Of a stretch of 64,000 nt of DNA, positions 7,314 through 15,858 are shown piece after piece. The stretch is taken from assembly GCA_963825765.1 (NCBI GenBank), contig CAWGUU010000003.1, positions 682,001 to 746,000 on the forward strand, in the 5' to 3' direction. A program made the position numbers and the translations under genes. This DNA comes from CAWGUU01 sp963825765 (GTDB lineage Bacteria; Actinomycetota; Acidimicrobiia; Acidimicrobiales; AC-14). Positions within the stretch are counted from its first letter, which is position 1. Each line of letters starts with the position of its first letter. The notes below the pieces were generated by a model that searched no databases, was not told where the DNA came from, and saw only the letters and a list, made by a program, of their open reading frames with translations.

Positions 7314-8621
7314 CTAGCCGGCGTCGACCTCGCTCACCTCGATGGTGACGGTGAACTCGCCCTCGTTGTCGTCCACCGGGGCGTCGTTGACGCGCAGGAA
7401 CAGCTCGCTCGTCGGCCCCTCTAGCACGAAGGGCCCCGAGCCGACGAAGAACTCCTCGGAGTCGAGCCGCCCAACGAGGGCGGCGTGGTTGGCGTCCTGA
7501 ACAGGGTCCCCGGGGGACTCCCCGGTCTGTGGGCTGCCATCGGGGTCGAAGCTCTCTTCCGGGTCTTCGTTGACATCGGCGACGACGCTTCCACTGGCGG
7601 TGAGAATCGCCTGCTCGCCCGGTGCCAAGGTGATGCCGGTGTCGACCCACCCGGCGTCGGCGGCGACGACGACCTCGTTCGAGCCCCCTCCATCCGAAGC
7701 GCCCCGGGTCAACAGGACCACGGCGACGGCGAGGATCACCACGACTGCCAGCCCGACAGCCACCAGCGGGACGAGGGGCGGCGTTTTCGACGCCGGACCG
7801 GGACGTGGCGACGGCTCGGAAGAGGTCGGCGGCTCGACGACCGCAGGCGCGGCGTATTCCAGCCGGGCGCCGCACTGACGACAGAACGCGCGACCCGGGG
7901 GGTTGCCACCGCCGCACTTCGGACATGCTGCGTCGTACGCCAGCGTGGCCTCGGACCAAGGGGCCGGGGCGGGCGTGAATGGCGGTCTCGGCGCGGGCGC
8001 CTCGGGTGTCGGCCGCTCGGGGGCCGGCGGCTCGGGTGTCGGCTCCGGGGGTGGCGGTGCAGGGGCCTTGCGGGGCGGGGCGGCCACCTTGGCGACCATG
8101 GCCGCCGCCCGGCGGGAGGCCTCCGCCGCCTTGGCTGCCGCCGCCGCTTCCGTCTCCGCCTTCGCCTTCGCCGCGGCCTGCGACCTGGCCTCCGCCTCGG
8201 CCTCCGCCTTCTCCGTGATGTCGGTCTCGGCGTCGGCCTCCGCCCGCGCCTTTGTCTCGGCGGCGGCAGCGGCGGCGGCGCGCGCCCGGGCCTTCTCCTC
8301 CTCCTGTTCCTGGGCTCGGGCGTCGGCCAACGCCCGTTGCTCGGCCTCCCCCGCCGCTCGCGCCCGCTGCTCGTCGTCCTCCTGGGCCTGGGCCTCGACG
8401 GCCGCCTGGTCCGCGACCGCTGCGGCGTCCCCGGCGCCTGCCGCATCGTCGGCGGCCGGTTCGCCGGACTGGTCGCCGGTGCCCGCGCCTGCGAGCGGCA
8501 GACGCTTCGCCGGCGCGTCGGCCCCTTCCTGCACCCCGACATAATCCACGAAGCCACCGCAGGAGCTGCAGAACTGCGAGTCCGCCTCGAACGGGATGTT
8601 GCAGGTCGTGCAGAAGATCAT
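7314..8621 (-). CDS. Second zinc ribbon - coiled coil - TM - LecA-like membrane protein
   Basis: 435 aa paralogue of the 4622-5878 product with the same layout. Residues 1-28 are MIFCTTCNIPFEA then FCSSCGGFVDYVG; a long Ala/Glu/Arg coiled coil spans about 60-185; a second ribbon (CPKCGGGNPPGRAFCRQCGA) lies near 235-255; a TM helix (LVPLVAVGLAVVVILAVAVVLL) near 285-306; and the C-terminal beta domain has WVDTGITLAPGEQ, HAALVGRL, FFVGSG and FLRVNDAPVDDNEG. It is convergent with the amidohydrolase (22-bp gap). The two copies differ most in linkers and in the C-terminal loop (NNNSG versus DDNEG), which could mean different ligands. The function is unknown. Confidence 0.75.
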   Translation of the reverse strand: MIFCTTCNIPFEADSQFCSSCGGFVDYVGVQEGADAPAKRLPLAGAGTGDQSGEPAADDAAGAGDAAAVADQAAVEAQAQEDDEQRARAAGEAEQRALADARAQEQEEEKARARAAAAAAAETKARAEADAETDITEKAEAEAEARSQAAAKAKAETEAAAAAKAAEASRRAAAMVAKVAAPPRKAPAPPPPEPTPEPPAPERPTPEAPAPRPPFTPAPAPWSEATLAYDAACPKCGGGNPPGRAFCRQCGARLEYAAPAVVEPPTSSEPSPRPGPASKTPPLVPLVAVGLAVVVILAVAVVLLTRGASDGGGSNEVVVAADAGWVDTGITLAPGEQAILTASGSVVADVNEDPEESFDPDGSPQTGESPGDPVQDANHAALVGRLDSEEFFVGSGPFVLEGPTSELFLRVNDAPVDDNEGEFTVTIEVSEVDAG

Positions 8622-8636
8622 CGGGTCACCGCCTCG

Positions 8637-8656
8637 ACCAGCCACCACGGGCTGGT
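8637..8656. other. Inverted repeat upstream of second zinc-ribbon gene
   Basis: ACCAGCC (8637-8643) and GGCTGGT (8650-8656) form a perfect 7-bp stem with a 6-base loop, 16-35 bases before the minus-strand start at 8621. It could be an operator or a leader hairpin. The 229-bp divergent gap also has a TTGACA at 8791-8796 toward the regulator gene, without a convincing -10 box. Confidence 0.4.
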
Positions 8657-8850
8657 GGTGAGCGAGACTACTGCGTCGATTCCCTGATCGACCTGCCATC
8701 TCGCGCCGCGTGAACTACGACTCGCGCCGATCCGCGGGGCGGGGCGACCGCCGCCTCGGCCAGAGCATTTTCTCGTATCCAGGGACCGCGTTGACAGCTC
8801 ACTCGTCGGATGGGAGCGTTTGACGCTGCACGTCGGAAGGGCAGGGCGGC

Positions 8851-11727
8851 ATGGGACGCGACGATCTGCCGTCGACCGGTGCGATGACGGTCGTTCCCGC
8901 CAAGCTGCGGGTTCCCGCGCCCTCCGGGCTGGTGCGGGCCCGCCTGCTCGACAAGCTGGGCGACGCCGCCGCCACCGGCTTCGGCATCGTCGTCGGCCCC
9001 GCCGGCTCGGGCAAGACGACGAGCCTCGCCCAGTTCCTCGCATCGGTCGACGGCCCGGCGGCGTGGTACCGGGCCGAGGAGTCCGACGGCAGTGTGGGGT
9101 CGCTGCTCGCCTACCTCGAACGGGCCCTGTGCAGCTCGCTGGGCGGCCTGTCCGGCGGGTGGCAGTCGGTGGAGGAGATGGCCGCCGACCTCGAAGGCTG
9201 GTCGGGGCACATGGCGTTTCTCGTCGTCGACGACTTCCACGCCCTCGAGGGCACGCCGGCCGAGGGCTTCTTCGAGCGGCTCGTCGAGTACGCCCCGTCC
9301 TCGCTCGTCGTGCTGCTGGCCTCCCGCCGTCAGCCCCGCTTCAACGTGTCCCGCCGGCGCATCGAAGGACGGCTGACCGAGCTGTCGTCCGACGACCTCC
9401 GCTTCCGGTCGTGGGAGGTCGAACGGCTGTTCAAGGACCTCTACCGGGAGCCGCTGTCGCCCGAGGAGGTGGCGGAGGTCACCAGCCGCACCGAGGGCTG
9501 GCCGGCCGTGCTGCAGCTGTTCCACCTGGCGACCAGCGGGAGGACTCCGGCCCGCCGCCGCCAGACCCTCGGCGCCCTCTCGGTCCGGTCACGGCTGGTC
9601 CGCGAGTACCTGGCCCGCAACATCCTCGAACACCTGCCCGGCGAGCTGCGCCGCTTCCTGCTCGACACCTGCGTGCTGCCCCGGCTGAGCGGGCCGCTGT
9701 GCGACGCGTTCCTGGAATGCTCCGGCAGCGACGAGCTGCTCGACCAGATCGAGCGCCGCCAGCTCCTGCTCGTCTCCCTCGACGACGGCAGCTTCCGTTA
9801 CCACGAGGTGCTGCGGTCCTACCTCGAATCGGTGCTGGTGACCGACGTGGGCGAGGCCGAGACGTCGGCCCGGTACCGGCAGGCGGGGCAATTGCTCGAG
9901 GAGGCCGCCGCCTACACCGACGCCGTCCGCGCCTACGCCCGCGCCGAGGACCACCAGGCGATCTCCCGACTCCTCGGCTCCAGAGGCGAGGACGTGGTGG
10001 CGGCGCCGGGCACGTGGGTCGAGAAGCTGCCGAGCGGTGTGGTGGAGAGCGACCCATGGTTGCTGCTGGCCCGAGCCCGGCGCAGCCTGGCGTGCGGACG
10101 GGTCGACGCCGCCCTGTCGGACTACCGGCGGGCAGAGGTGGGCTTCGGCGCGGCGGGAGGCGCGGACATCGCCCGGCTGGAACGGATGGCACTGGGGGCC
10201 TGGACCATCGACGTCTCGGCCCCCCGGATGGACTGGCTGGGGTTGGTGCGGGAGGCCACCCGCCGCGATCCGCTCGGCGTGTCGGCCCGGGCCCGTGACG
10301 GCACGGTCGAGCACGGGGACCTCGCCGCCGGCCTCGCCGCGCTCCTCGCCGGCAGCGTGCGCGACGCCGAACGGCTCCTGGCGCGGGCGGCGGAGACGGA
10401 CGGTTCCTCGCCGCGGCTGGCGGCGGTGGCGTCGTTCGCCGCCGGTGTCGCCCACGCCCTGGCCGGCGGCCGGCCGGTGGAAGGACTGGCCGACGGGAGG
10501 GAGACGTTCGAGGAGCTGGGCCAGCCGTGGCTGGCCCAGCTGTGCCAGGTGGTGCTCGAGACGGTCCTGCCCGACGCCGAGCGGGACGCGTCGGCGGCGC
10601 CGGCCGACGACTGGGGCCGGGCCCTGGCCGCGGTCGTGCGGGCCGGCGTCGGTGGCCCCGAGCCGGGGACGGCGGAGTCGCTCGCCACCGCGGCAGGAGT
10701 CTTCCGCGCTGCGGGGGCCCGGGTGCTCGAGGCGTGGGCCACGGCTCACCAGTCGCTCGTCGAGGCCCTCCACGGAGGCACCGGCGCTGGTGCCCACGCC
10801 ACCGCCCTGGCCGCCGAGCGCCTGGCCCGCACCACTGGCACCAGGGGCGCGGCGGTGGTCGCCTACCGGGCCCTGGCCCTGACCGACCCCGCCCAACGGG
10901 CCAACCACACCGCCCTGGCCACGGCCATCGCCGAGGAGTGCGGGCTGCGTCCCGTCGCCGCCGTTCCCGGCGACGACGGCGGCGACGGCTCCGGTCGACC
11001 GTCCATCGTCGTCCGCTGCTTCGGAGCCTTCCGCATGGACGTGGCCGGGGAGCTCCTCGACCTCCAGAGCGTGAAACCCCGGGTGCGGTCGCTGCTGCGG
11101 CTGCTGGCAATCGAACCCGGCCGGCTCGTCCACTGGGAGGCGCTGGTAGAGGCACTCTGGCCGGAGGCGTCGCCCCCGGCAGGGAAGCGGTCGCTGCAGG
11201 TTGCGGTATCGGCGGTCCGCCAGCTGCTCGACCCATTGGCGCCGCGGGAGTCGTCGCTGCTCACCCGCGTGGGCGACGCCTACTGCCTCACCCTCCCCGA
11301 CGACGCCCATGTCGACGTGGCCGAGTTCGCCGCCCTGGCCCGCCAGGCGCGGATCGCCGAGGGGATGGGCGACAGGACCGCCGCGCTGGCCGCGGCCGAG
11401 GCCGCGCTGGGGCTCTACGGCGGCGACCTGCTGAGCGAGGAGGGGCCAGCCGAGTGGGTGTTGAAGGCGAGGGAGTGCCACCGCTCGACGGCCGCCGACC
11501 TGGCCGAGATGGTGGCCGGGATCAACCTGGCCGAGAGGGCGTACGCCGCCGCCGCCCACGCCTGCCAGCGAGGACTCGAGATCGACAGCTACCGCGACGG
11601 GCTTTGGCGCACTCTCGTCGGCGCCTACCAGGCCTCCGGCGACCACGCCGCCGCCGCCCGGGCCGGCCGCGACTACGCCGCCGTCTTGTCCGAGCTGGGC
11701 GTGAGCGACGTCGTCGATCAAGGCTGA
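8851..11727 (+). CDS. STAND ATPase - SARP/BTAD transcriptional regulator
   Basis: 958 aa. The N-terminus is MalT/AfsR-like: P-loop GPAGSGKTT (residues 49-57), Walker B LVVDDFH (124-130), and the segments RTEGWPAVLQLF and YHEVLRSYLE typical of LuxR/MalT-type STAND proteins. An Ala-rich helical repeat region spans about 330-700. From about 717 the protein is SARP-like: a winged-helix Trans_reg_C domain (RCFGAFRMDV, LLRLLAIEPGRLVHWEALVEALWP, SLQVAVSAVRQLLDP) and a bacterial transcriptional activation domain to the end. There is no C-terminal LuxR HTH, so DNA binding would be through the SARP part. Its place between the eCIS-linked genes and the giant genes suggests it controls them. A second possible ATG lies at 8884. 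Confidence 0.85.
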   Translation: MGRDDLPSTGAMTVVPAKLRVPAPSGLVRARLLDKLGDAAATGFGIVVGPAGSGKTTSLAQFLASVDGPAAWYRAEESDGSVGSLLAYLERALCSSLGGLSGGWQSVEEMAADLEGWSGHMAFLVVDDFHALEGTPAEGFFERLVEYAPSSLVVLLASRRQPRFNVSRRRIEGRLTELSSDDLRFRSWEVERLFKDLYREPLSPEEVAEVTSRTEGWPAVLQLFHLATSGRTPARRRQTLGALSVRSRLVREYLARNILEHLPGELRRFLLDTCVLPRLSGPLCDAFLECSGSDELLDQIERRQLLLVSLDDGSFRYHEVLRSYLESVLVTDVGEAETSARYRQAGQLLEEAAAYTDAVRAYARAEDHQAISRLLGSRGEDVVAAPGTWVEKLPSGVVESDPWLLLARARRSLACGRVDAALSDYRRAEVGFGAAGGADIARLERMALGAWTIDVSAPRMDWLGLVREATRRDPLGVSARARDGTVEHGDLAAGLAALLAGSVRDAERLLARAAETDGSSPRLAAVASFAAGVAHALAGGRPVEGLADGRETFEELGQPWLAQLCQVVLETVLPDAERDASAAPADDWGRALAAVVRAGVGGPEPGTAESLATAAGVFRAAGARVLEAWATAHQSLVEALHGGTGAGAHATALAAERLARTTGTRGAAVVAYRALALTDPAQRANHTALATAIAEECGLRPVAAVPGDDGGDGSGRPSIVVRCFGAFRMDVAGELLDLQSVKPRVRSLLRLLAIEPGRLVHWEALVEALWPEASPPAGKRSLQVAVSAVRQLLDPLAPRESSLLTRVGDAYCLTLPDDAHVDVAEFAALARQARIAEGMGDRTAALAAAEAALGLYGGDLLSEEGPAEWVLKARECHRSTAADLAEMVAGINLAERAYAAAAHACQRGLEIDSYRDGLWRTLVGAYQASGDHAAAARAGRDYAAVLSELGVSDVVDQG

Positions 11728-11747
11728 CGAAAGCCCACGGCCCGCTC

Positions 11748-11776
11748 TTGACGGCCCTCGGCCTCGGGATTAGACC
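11748..11776 (+). promoter_or_regulatory. Candidate promoter for the giant-protein genes
   Basis: TTGACG (11748-11753), a 17-bp spacer and TAGACC (11771-11776) lie just after the regulator's stop and about 120 bp before the first giant gene. The -35 is a near-perfect match and the -10 is weak. No other good box pair is visible in this 167-bp gap. Confidence 0.4.
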
Positions 11777-11809
11777 GCTGCCGAGCACGGAAAAGGGAAC
11801 GGAGCACGC

Positions 11810-11884
11810 GTGCAGAGAGACGTGAGGAGCGCTTTCAGCGAGGCGGCCGACCTGACGCCGCCGATCCCCACCGGCAGAGGCTGA
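11810..11884 (+). CDS. Possible 24-aa leader or remnant peptide
   Basis: A GTG preceded by GGGAACGGAG opens a 24-codon frame (begins VQRDVRSAFSEAADL, ends PTGRG) that stops 10 bases before the first giant gene. Spacing and ribosome site fit a translated leader, but it could equally be chance or the start of a lost gene. It is too short to judge by codon usage. Confidence 0.25.
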   Translation: MQRDVRSAFSEAADLTPPIPTGRG

Positions 11885-11894
11885 AGCGCGTCGC

Positions 11895-14800
11895 ATGGTT
11901 CTGCGGCCGCTGAGGGATCTCACCGCACCGACCACACCCACCCGACTGGCGGCGAGGACCACGGTGCCGCTCGCCCGACCCGACCTGGCCGAGGCCATCG
12001 CCGCCGCCGGCGCGCGGCCGGGGGTGGGCGCGGCGGCCGGTGCGGTCGCCGGTCCGGGCCGCCTCCTCCTGGTACCCCAGCCGGTCGACCTGCTGCGCAC
12101 CGACGACCTGCTGTTCCTCAGGTGCTCCTTCGTCAACCTGGCGTGGGCCTCGGGCCGGTCGGGACAGCCGCCGGCACTCGAGCGCAACGTCAAGAACCGA
12201 CCGGCGTTCCTGGTGGTGACCTTCCCGCCCCAGCACGTGATCGAGCGGGCCTTCTTCCAGACGGCCGAGGGCATACCGACGGGCAAGACCAACCCGCCCG
12301 GCAAGGAGGACCCGGATGCCGCCACGGGCAGCGACCTGCCCCTCGAGGTGCCGCCCGTCTTCTCCTCCCTTGCCGCCAGCTCCCGGCTCGTGTTCCGGGT
12401 CACCGACCAGCAGATCGAGTACACGGTCGAGGGCATCCTCCGCGCCATGGCCACCCTCGAGCTGGCGGTGGCGCCCCATGCCGCGCCCCCGCCTCCGCCT
12501 CTGGTCCTCAGGCCGTGGCGCGACCTGGTCTCCAGCGGCCAGTTCAACCTGGCCGCCCTCACCATCACCACCGCAGCCGGCGCGGCGAGGGTCCGGGTCA
12601 CCGACCCCGACCTTCTCGCTGCCAACGCCGTCGCCTTCGCCCGGGTCAACCGCACGGCGGTCAACCTGGAGCGGCGGTTCGGGCTCGACAGCGCCCTCCA
12701 GACCGTCGCCGCCGTCCGGGTCGGCGAGCTGATCGACGTGAACAGGTTCGTCGGGATCGGCGCGCTCCTCGCCACCCCGCCGCTCCCCGACGCCCCGAGC
12801 CCCACCGAAACCTCGATCGAGCTGCCATGGCGGCTCGTCGTCTCCCCGAACAACAGGGCGGCGTGGGCCCACAGCCGGGCTGCCGTCGTCCACGACACCC
12901 GGGTCGAGCTGTGGCACACCCGGCTCGGGCTCCGGGCGACGGCCAAGGACGGCACGCCCACCGTCGACGAGCTCTCGACCTACTACCGCACCATGCGGGC
13001 CATCTGGTCCCGCGACTTCGCCGAGACGGGCCACCCGTTCCACTCGCCGCCCGTCCTCGCCGACCTCCCCAGCCAAGACCCGAAGGAGAACCCGCCGCTC
13101 ACCGTACGGACCACCCTCAACAGCCGCGACCGCATGATGCTCGTCCACGAGACGTCGAACTTCCACCTCACCAGGCAGCGCAGTCCGTGGACGCCGCGGG
13201 CCGTGCCGGTGGAGCAGATGATGCTCTCGACCCTGGGCGGATGGCTCAAGAGCCGCGCCCAGTTCCCCACCCTCCCCGACGGCCCGCTCACCATCGAGGA
13301 GTGGAAGCACCGGGCCGGCATGGGCCGCGACCACGAGGTCAAGGTCGTCTACGCCGGGTTCCTCTGCCCCTTCGGCCACAAGGCGTCGCTGGTCAAGCTG
13401 ACCGAGCGCAAGATCGCCCAGGGCGCCAACGGCCCCGTCGCCTACCTGTTCCAGCGGATGTTCATCGTCGTCCGCGAGTTCGAGAAGCAGTTCACCGCGG
13501 GCCCGCTGGTCAACGTCGATCCCACCAAGGCGGGCGACACCCTGGCCAACCTGGCCATGCCGCTCAAGACAGTACGGATCCTCACGCGGGCCACGCCCGA
13601 CCTCGACGACCCCATGCTCCACAGCATGTCGAGCGACGGTTTCCTCTTCGTCCCCTACGTCGGCGGGTCGCCGTTCCCGTTCAAGATGGTGGCGGTCGAC
13701 GGCGAGGGCAACGTGGTCGAGTTCAGGGCTCCGCTGGCCTTCATGGACCGGGGACTGAACGACGCCAGCTTCACCAATCCGGCCCAGCCAGGGCTGGCCA
13801 AGTCGGCGGTGGCCTACAACGGCGACCCCCGCCCGGTCGAGCGCCGCATGCCCCTCGACGGCCAGCGCCTGGCCTTCGCCGGGAGCACGACCACCGACGA
13901 CACGACGGTCGCCACCAACGCGCTGACGTTCGACATCGCCGTCCTCCCCGATGCCGCTTCGGTCGCCCAGGACGACCCCCGGTTCGTCCCCGTCCTGCAC
14001 GACTTCGAGGGGGTGGTGCCGGCGATGAGCGCCCTGGCCGGCCAGGCCACGCCGGTCACCCTCCGCTATCCCGCCGCGTACCGGCGGCGAGGCTTCACCG
14101 ACAACACCGCCGAGGTGTTCCTCGAGCTCGTCACCAAGACGGCGATGGAGTTCGCCGGCCAGGGCGACCGCTCGGGCGGGCTGGTCACGCCCAGCCTGAA
14201 CGTCTCCGCCCTCAGCCGGCTGACCGGCCCGATCGGCGGCGACCCGGCCGCCGCCATCGGCACGCCCGGCTCGCCCGGCACCTTCGACCCCTCCAAGTTC
14301 TTCGAGGGCGTCAAGGCCAAGCTCTTCGGCGTCGTCAAGCTCACCGACCTGCTGAAGGCGGTCGGGTTCGACGCGTCGAAGGTGCCGTCGTTCGTCGCCC
14401 AGACCCTCGATGCCGCCACCACGCTCGTCGACAACGCCCGACGGCTGCTGGCCGCGGCCAAGGAGGTCGAGGCCCAGGCGGGAGGGGCCGCCACCACCCT
14501 GAAGAACGCGCTGCAGACGTTCGTGGCCGACGTCGGCCTGCTCACCGCCAACCCGGCCACCCCGCCCGACCTGTCCGGCGACCTCACCGCCATCGCCGGC
14601 GCCCTCGGCGGCTTCATCTCGGCGGTGAACGGGCTCGACGCCCTTCCCCGACCCCAGCGGGTGCAGATCGTCGGCATCGCCCAGCGCCTCCAGGAGCAGC
14701 TGGGCGACGCCGCCGCTGCGGCCGCCCTGCTGCAGCAGCTGGCGCGCGGCGAGTTGCTCCCCGACGTCGTCACCGCCCGCCTCGACTGGTCGACCGACAT

Positions 14801-15842
14801 CCCCAGATGGCCGTCGGGATCGGTCGGCGACTCCATCCTCTCCCCTGTCGACGCCTCCCCGGCCCACAACCCGATCGGGGCCGCCACCCTCAGCCTGGCG
14901 GTGGAGGTGCAGGCGCCGACCAAGCCGGGACTGAAGCCGACGGTGCTCGTCTCCTGCTCCATCACGCCGGTCGACCTACGTCTCATCGGCCCGGCGACGT
15001 TCCTGATCCTGCACTTCGACAAGCTGGAGTTCTCCATCGAGCCGGGCAAGAAGCCCGACGTCAACGTGGTCTTCCGGCCCGGCAACGGGATCGAGTTCGC
15101 CGGGCCGTTGACGTTCGTCAACACTCTGCGCGACATCATCCCGTTCGACGGCTTCAGCGACCCGCCGTCGCTCGACGTCACCGCCGAGGGCATCAAGGCC
15201 GGGTTCGACCTCGGGATTCCCAGTCTAGCGGTCGGCATCATGAGCCTGGAGAACATCTCCCTCGGTGCCCACTTCAGCGTGCCGTTCGTCGACGAGTCCC
15301 TCGAGGTGGGCTTCAACTTCTGCACCCGGGAGAACCCGTTCCGCCTGACGGTCATGCTCTTCGGCGGAGGGGGCTTCTTCGGCATCACCCTCACCCCCGA
15401 CGGCGTGCGCATCCTGGAGGCGTCCTTCGAGTTCGGCGCCGCCATCTCCATCAACCTGGGCGTGGCCAGCGGCGGCGTCTCGATCATGGCCGGCATCTAC
15501 TTCAAGCTGGAGATGGTCGACGGCAACACCGACGCCACCCTGTCGGGCTACTTCCGCCTGCGGGGCGAGGTCGACGTGCTGGGCCTGATCTCGGCGTCGA
15601 TCGAGCTGTACCTGGAGCTGACCTACGAGACGGCCACCGGCAAGGCCGTCGGGCGGGCCACGCTCACCATCGAGATCGAGATCTTCTTCCTTTCGTTCTC
15701 GGTGGAGGTCTCCTGCGAGAAGAAGTTCGCAGGCGCCAACGGGGACCCGACCTTCGTCGACCAGATGGGCCTGCCGCCGGGGGCCCCGCCCGGGGCGGTG
15801 CGTCCGTGGGACCTGTACTGCCGCGCGTTCGCCGACGCCTGA
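11895..15842 (+). CDS. Giant protein of unknown function (1315 aa)
   Basis: I do not recognise a family. No signal peptide or TM helix is seen. The first third is mixed alpha/beta with motifs such as LPWRLVVSPNN and DTRVELWHTRLGL (near 310-350). Residues about 830-955 are strongly helical and Ala-rich (EVEAQAGGAATTLKNALQ), suggesting a coiled coil. Residues about 1010-1300 are beta-rich with alternating hydrophobics and glycines (LFGGGGFFGITLTPDGVRIL, EIFFLSFSVEVSCEKKF), like a repetitive beta-solenoid or barrel-like sheet. It is followed 16 bases later by a second giant gene with GAGGAGG before its start, so they form a pair. Position next to the eCIS module suggests a link, but nothing in the sequence proves one. 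Confidence 0.6.
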   Translation: MVLRPLRDLTAPTTPTRLAARTTVPLARPDLAEAIAAAGARPGVGAAAGAVAGPGRLLLVPQPVDLLRTDDLLFLRCSFVNLAWASGRSGQPPALERNVKNRPAFLVVTFPPQHVIERAFFQTAEGIPTGKTNPPGKEDPDAATGSDLPLEVPPVFSSLAASSRLVFRVTDQQIEYTVEGILRAMATLELAVAPHAAPPPPPLVLRPWRDLVSSGQFNLAALTITTAAGAARVRVTDPDLLAANAVAFARVNRTAVNLERRFGLDSALQTVAAVRVGELIDVNRFVGIGALLATPPLPDAPSPTETSIELPWRLVVSPNNRAAWAHSRAAVVHDTRVELWHTRLGLRATAKDGTPTVDELSTYYRTMRAIWSRDFAETGHPFHSPPVLADLPSQDPKENPPLTVRTTLNSRDRMMLVHETSNFHLTRQRSPWTPRAVPVEQMMLSTLGGWLKSRAQFPTLPDGPLTIEEWKHRAGMGRDHEVKVVYAGFLCPFGHKASLVKLTERKIAQGANGPVAYLFQRMFIVVREFEKQFTAGPLVNVDPTKAGDTLANLAMPLKTVRILTRATPDLDDPMLHSMSSDGFLFVPYVGGSPFPFKMVAVDGEGNVVEFRAPLAFMDRGLNDASFTNPAQPGLAKSAVAYNGDPRPVERRMPLDGQRLAFAGSTTTDDTTVATNALTFDIAVLPDAASVAQDDPRFVPVLHDFEGVVPAMSALAGQATPVTLRYPAAYRRRGFTDNTAEVFLELVTKTAMEFAGQGDRSGGLVTPSLNVSALSRLTGPIGGDPAAAIGTPGSPGTFDPSKFFEGVKAKLFGVVKLTDLLKAVGFDASKVPSFVAQTLDAATTLVDNARRLLAAAKEVEAQAGGAATTLKNALQTFVADVGLLTANPATPPDLSGDLTAIAGALGGFISAVNGLDALPRPQRVQIVGIAQRLQEQLGDAAAAAALLQQLARGELLPDVVTARLDWSTDIPRWPSGSVGDSILSPVDASPAHNPIGAATLSLAVEVQAPTKPGLKPTVLVSCSITPVDLRLIGPATFLILHFDKLEFSIEPGKKPDVNVVFRPGNGIEFAGPLTFVNTLRDIIPFDGFSDPPSLDVTAEGIKAGFDLGIPSLAVGIMSLENISLGAHFSVPFVDESLEVGFNFCTRENPFRLTVMLFGGGGFFGITLTPDGVRILEASFEFGAAISINLGVASGGVSIMAGIYFKLEMVDGNTDATLSGYFRLRGEVDVLGLISASIELYLELTYETATGKAVGRATLTIEIEIFFLSFSVEVSCEKKFAGANGDPTFVDQMGLPPGAPPGAVRPWDLYCRAFADA

Positions 15843-15858
15843 GGAGGAGCACACGCCT

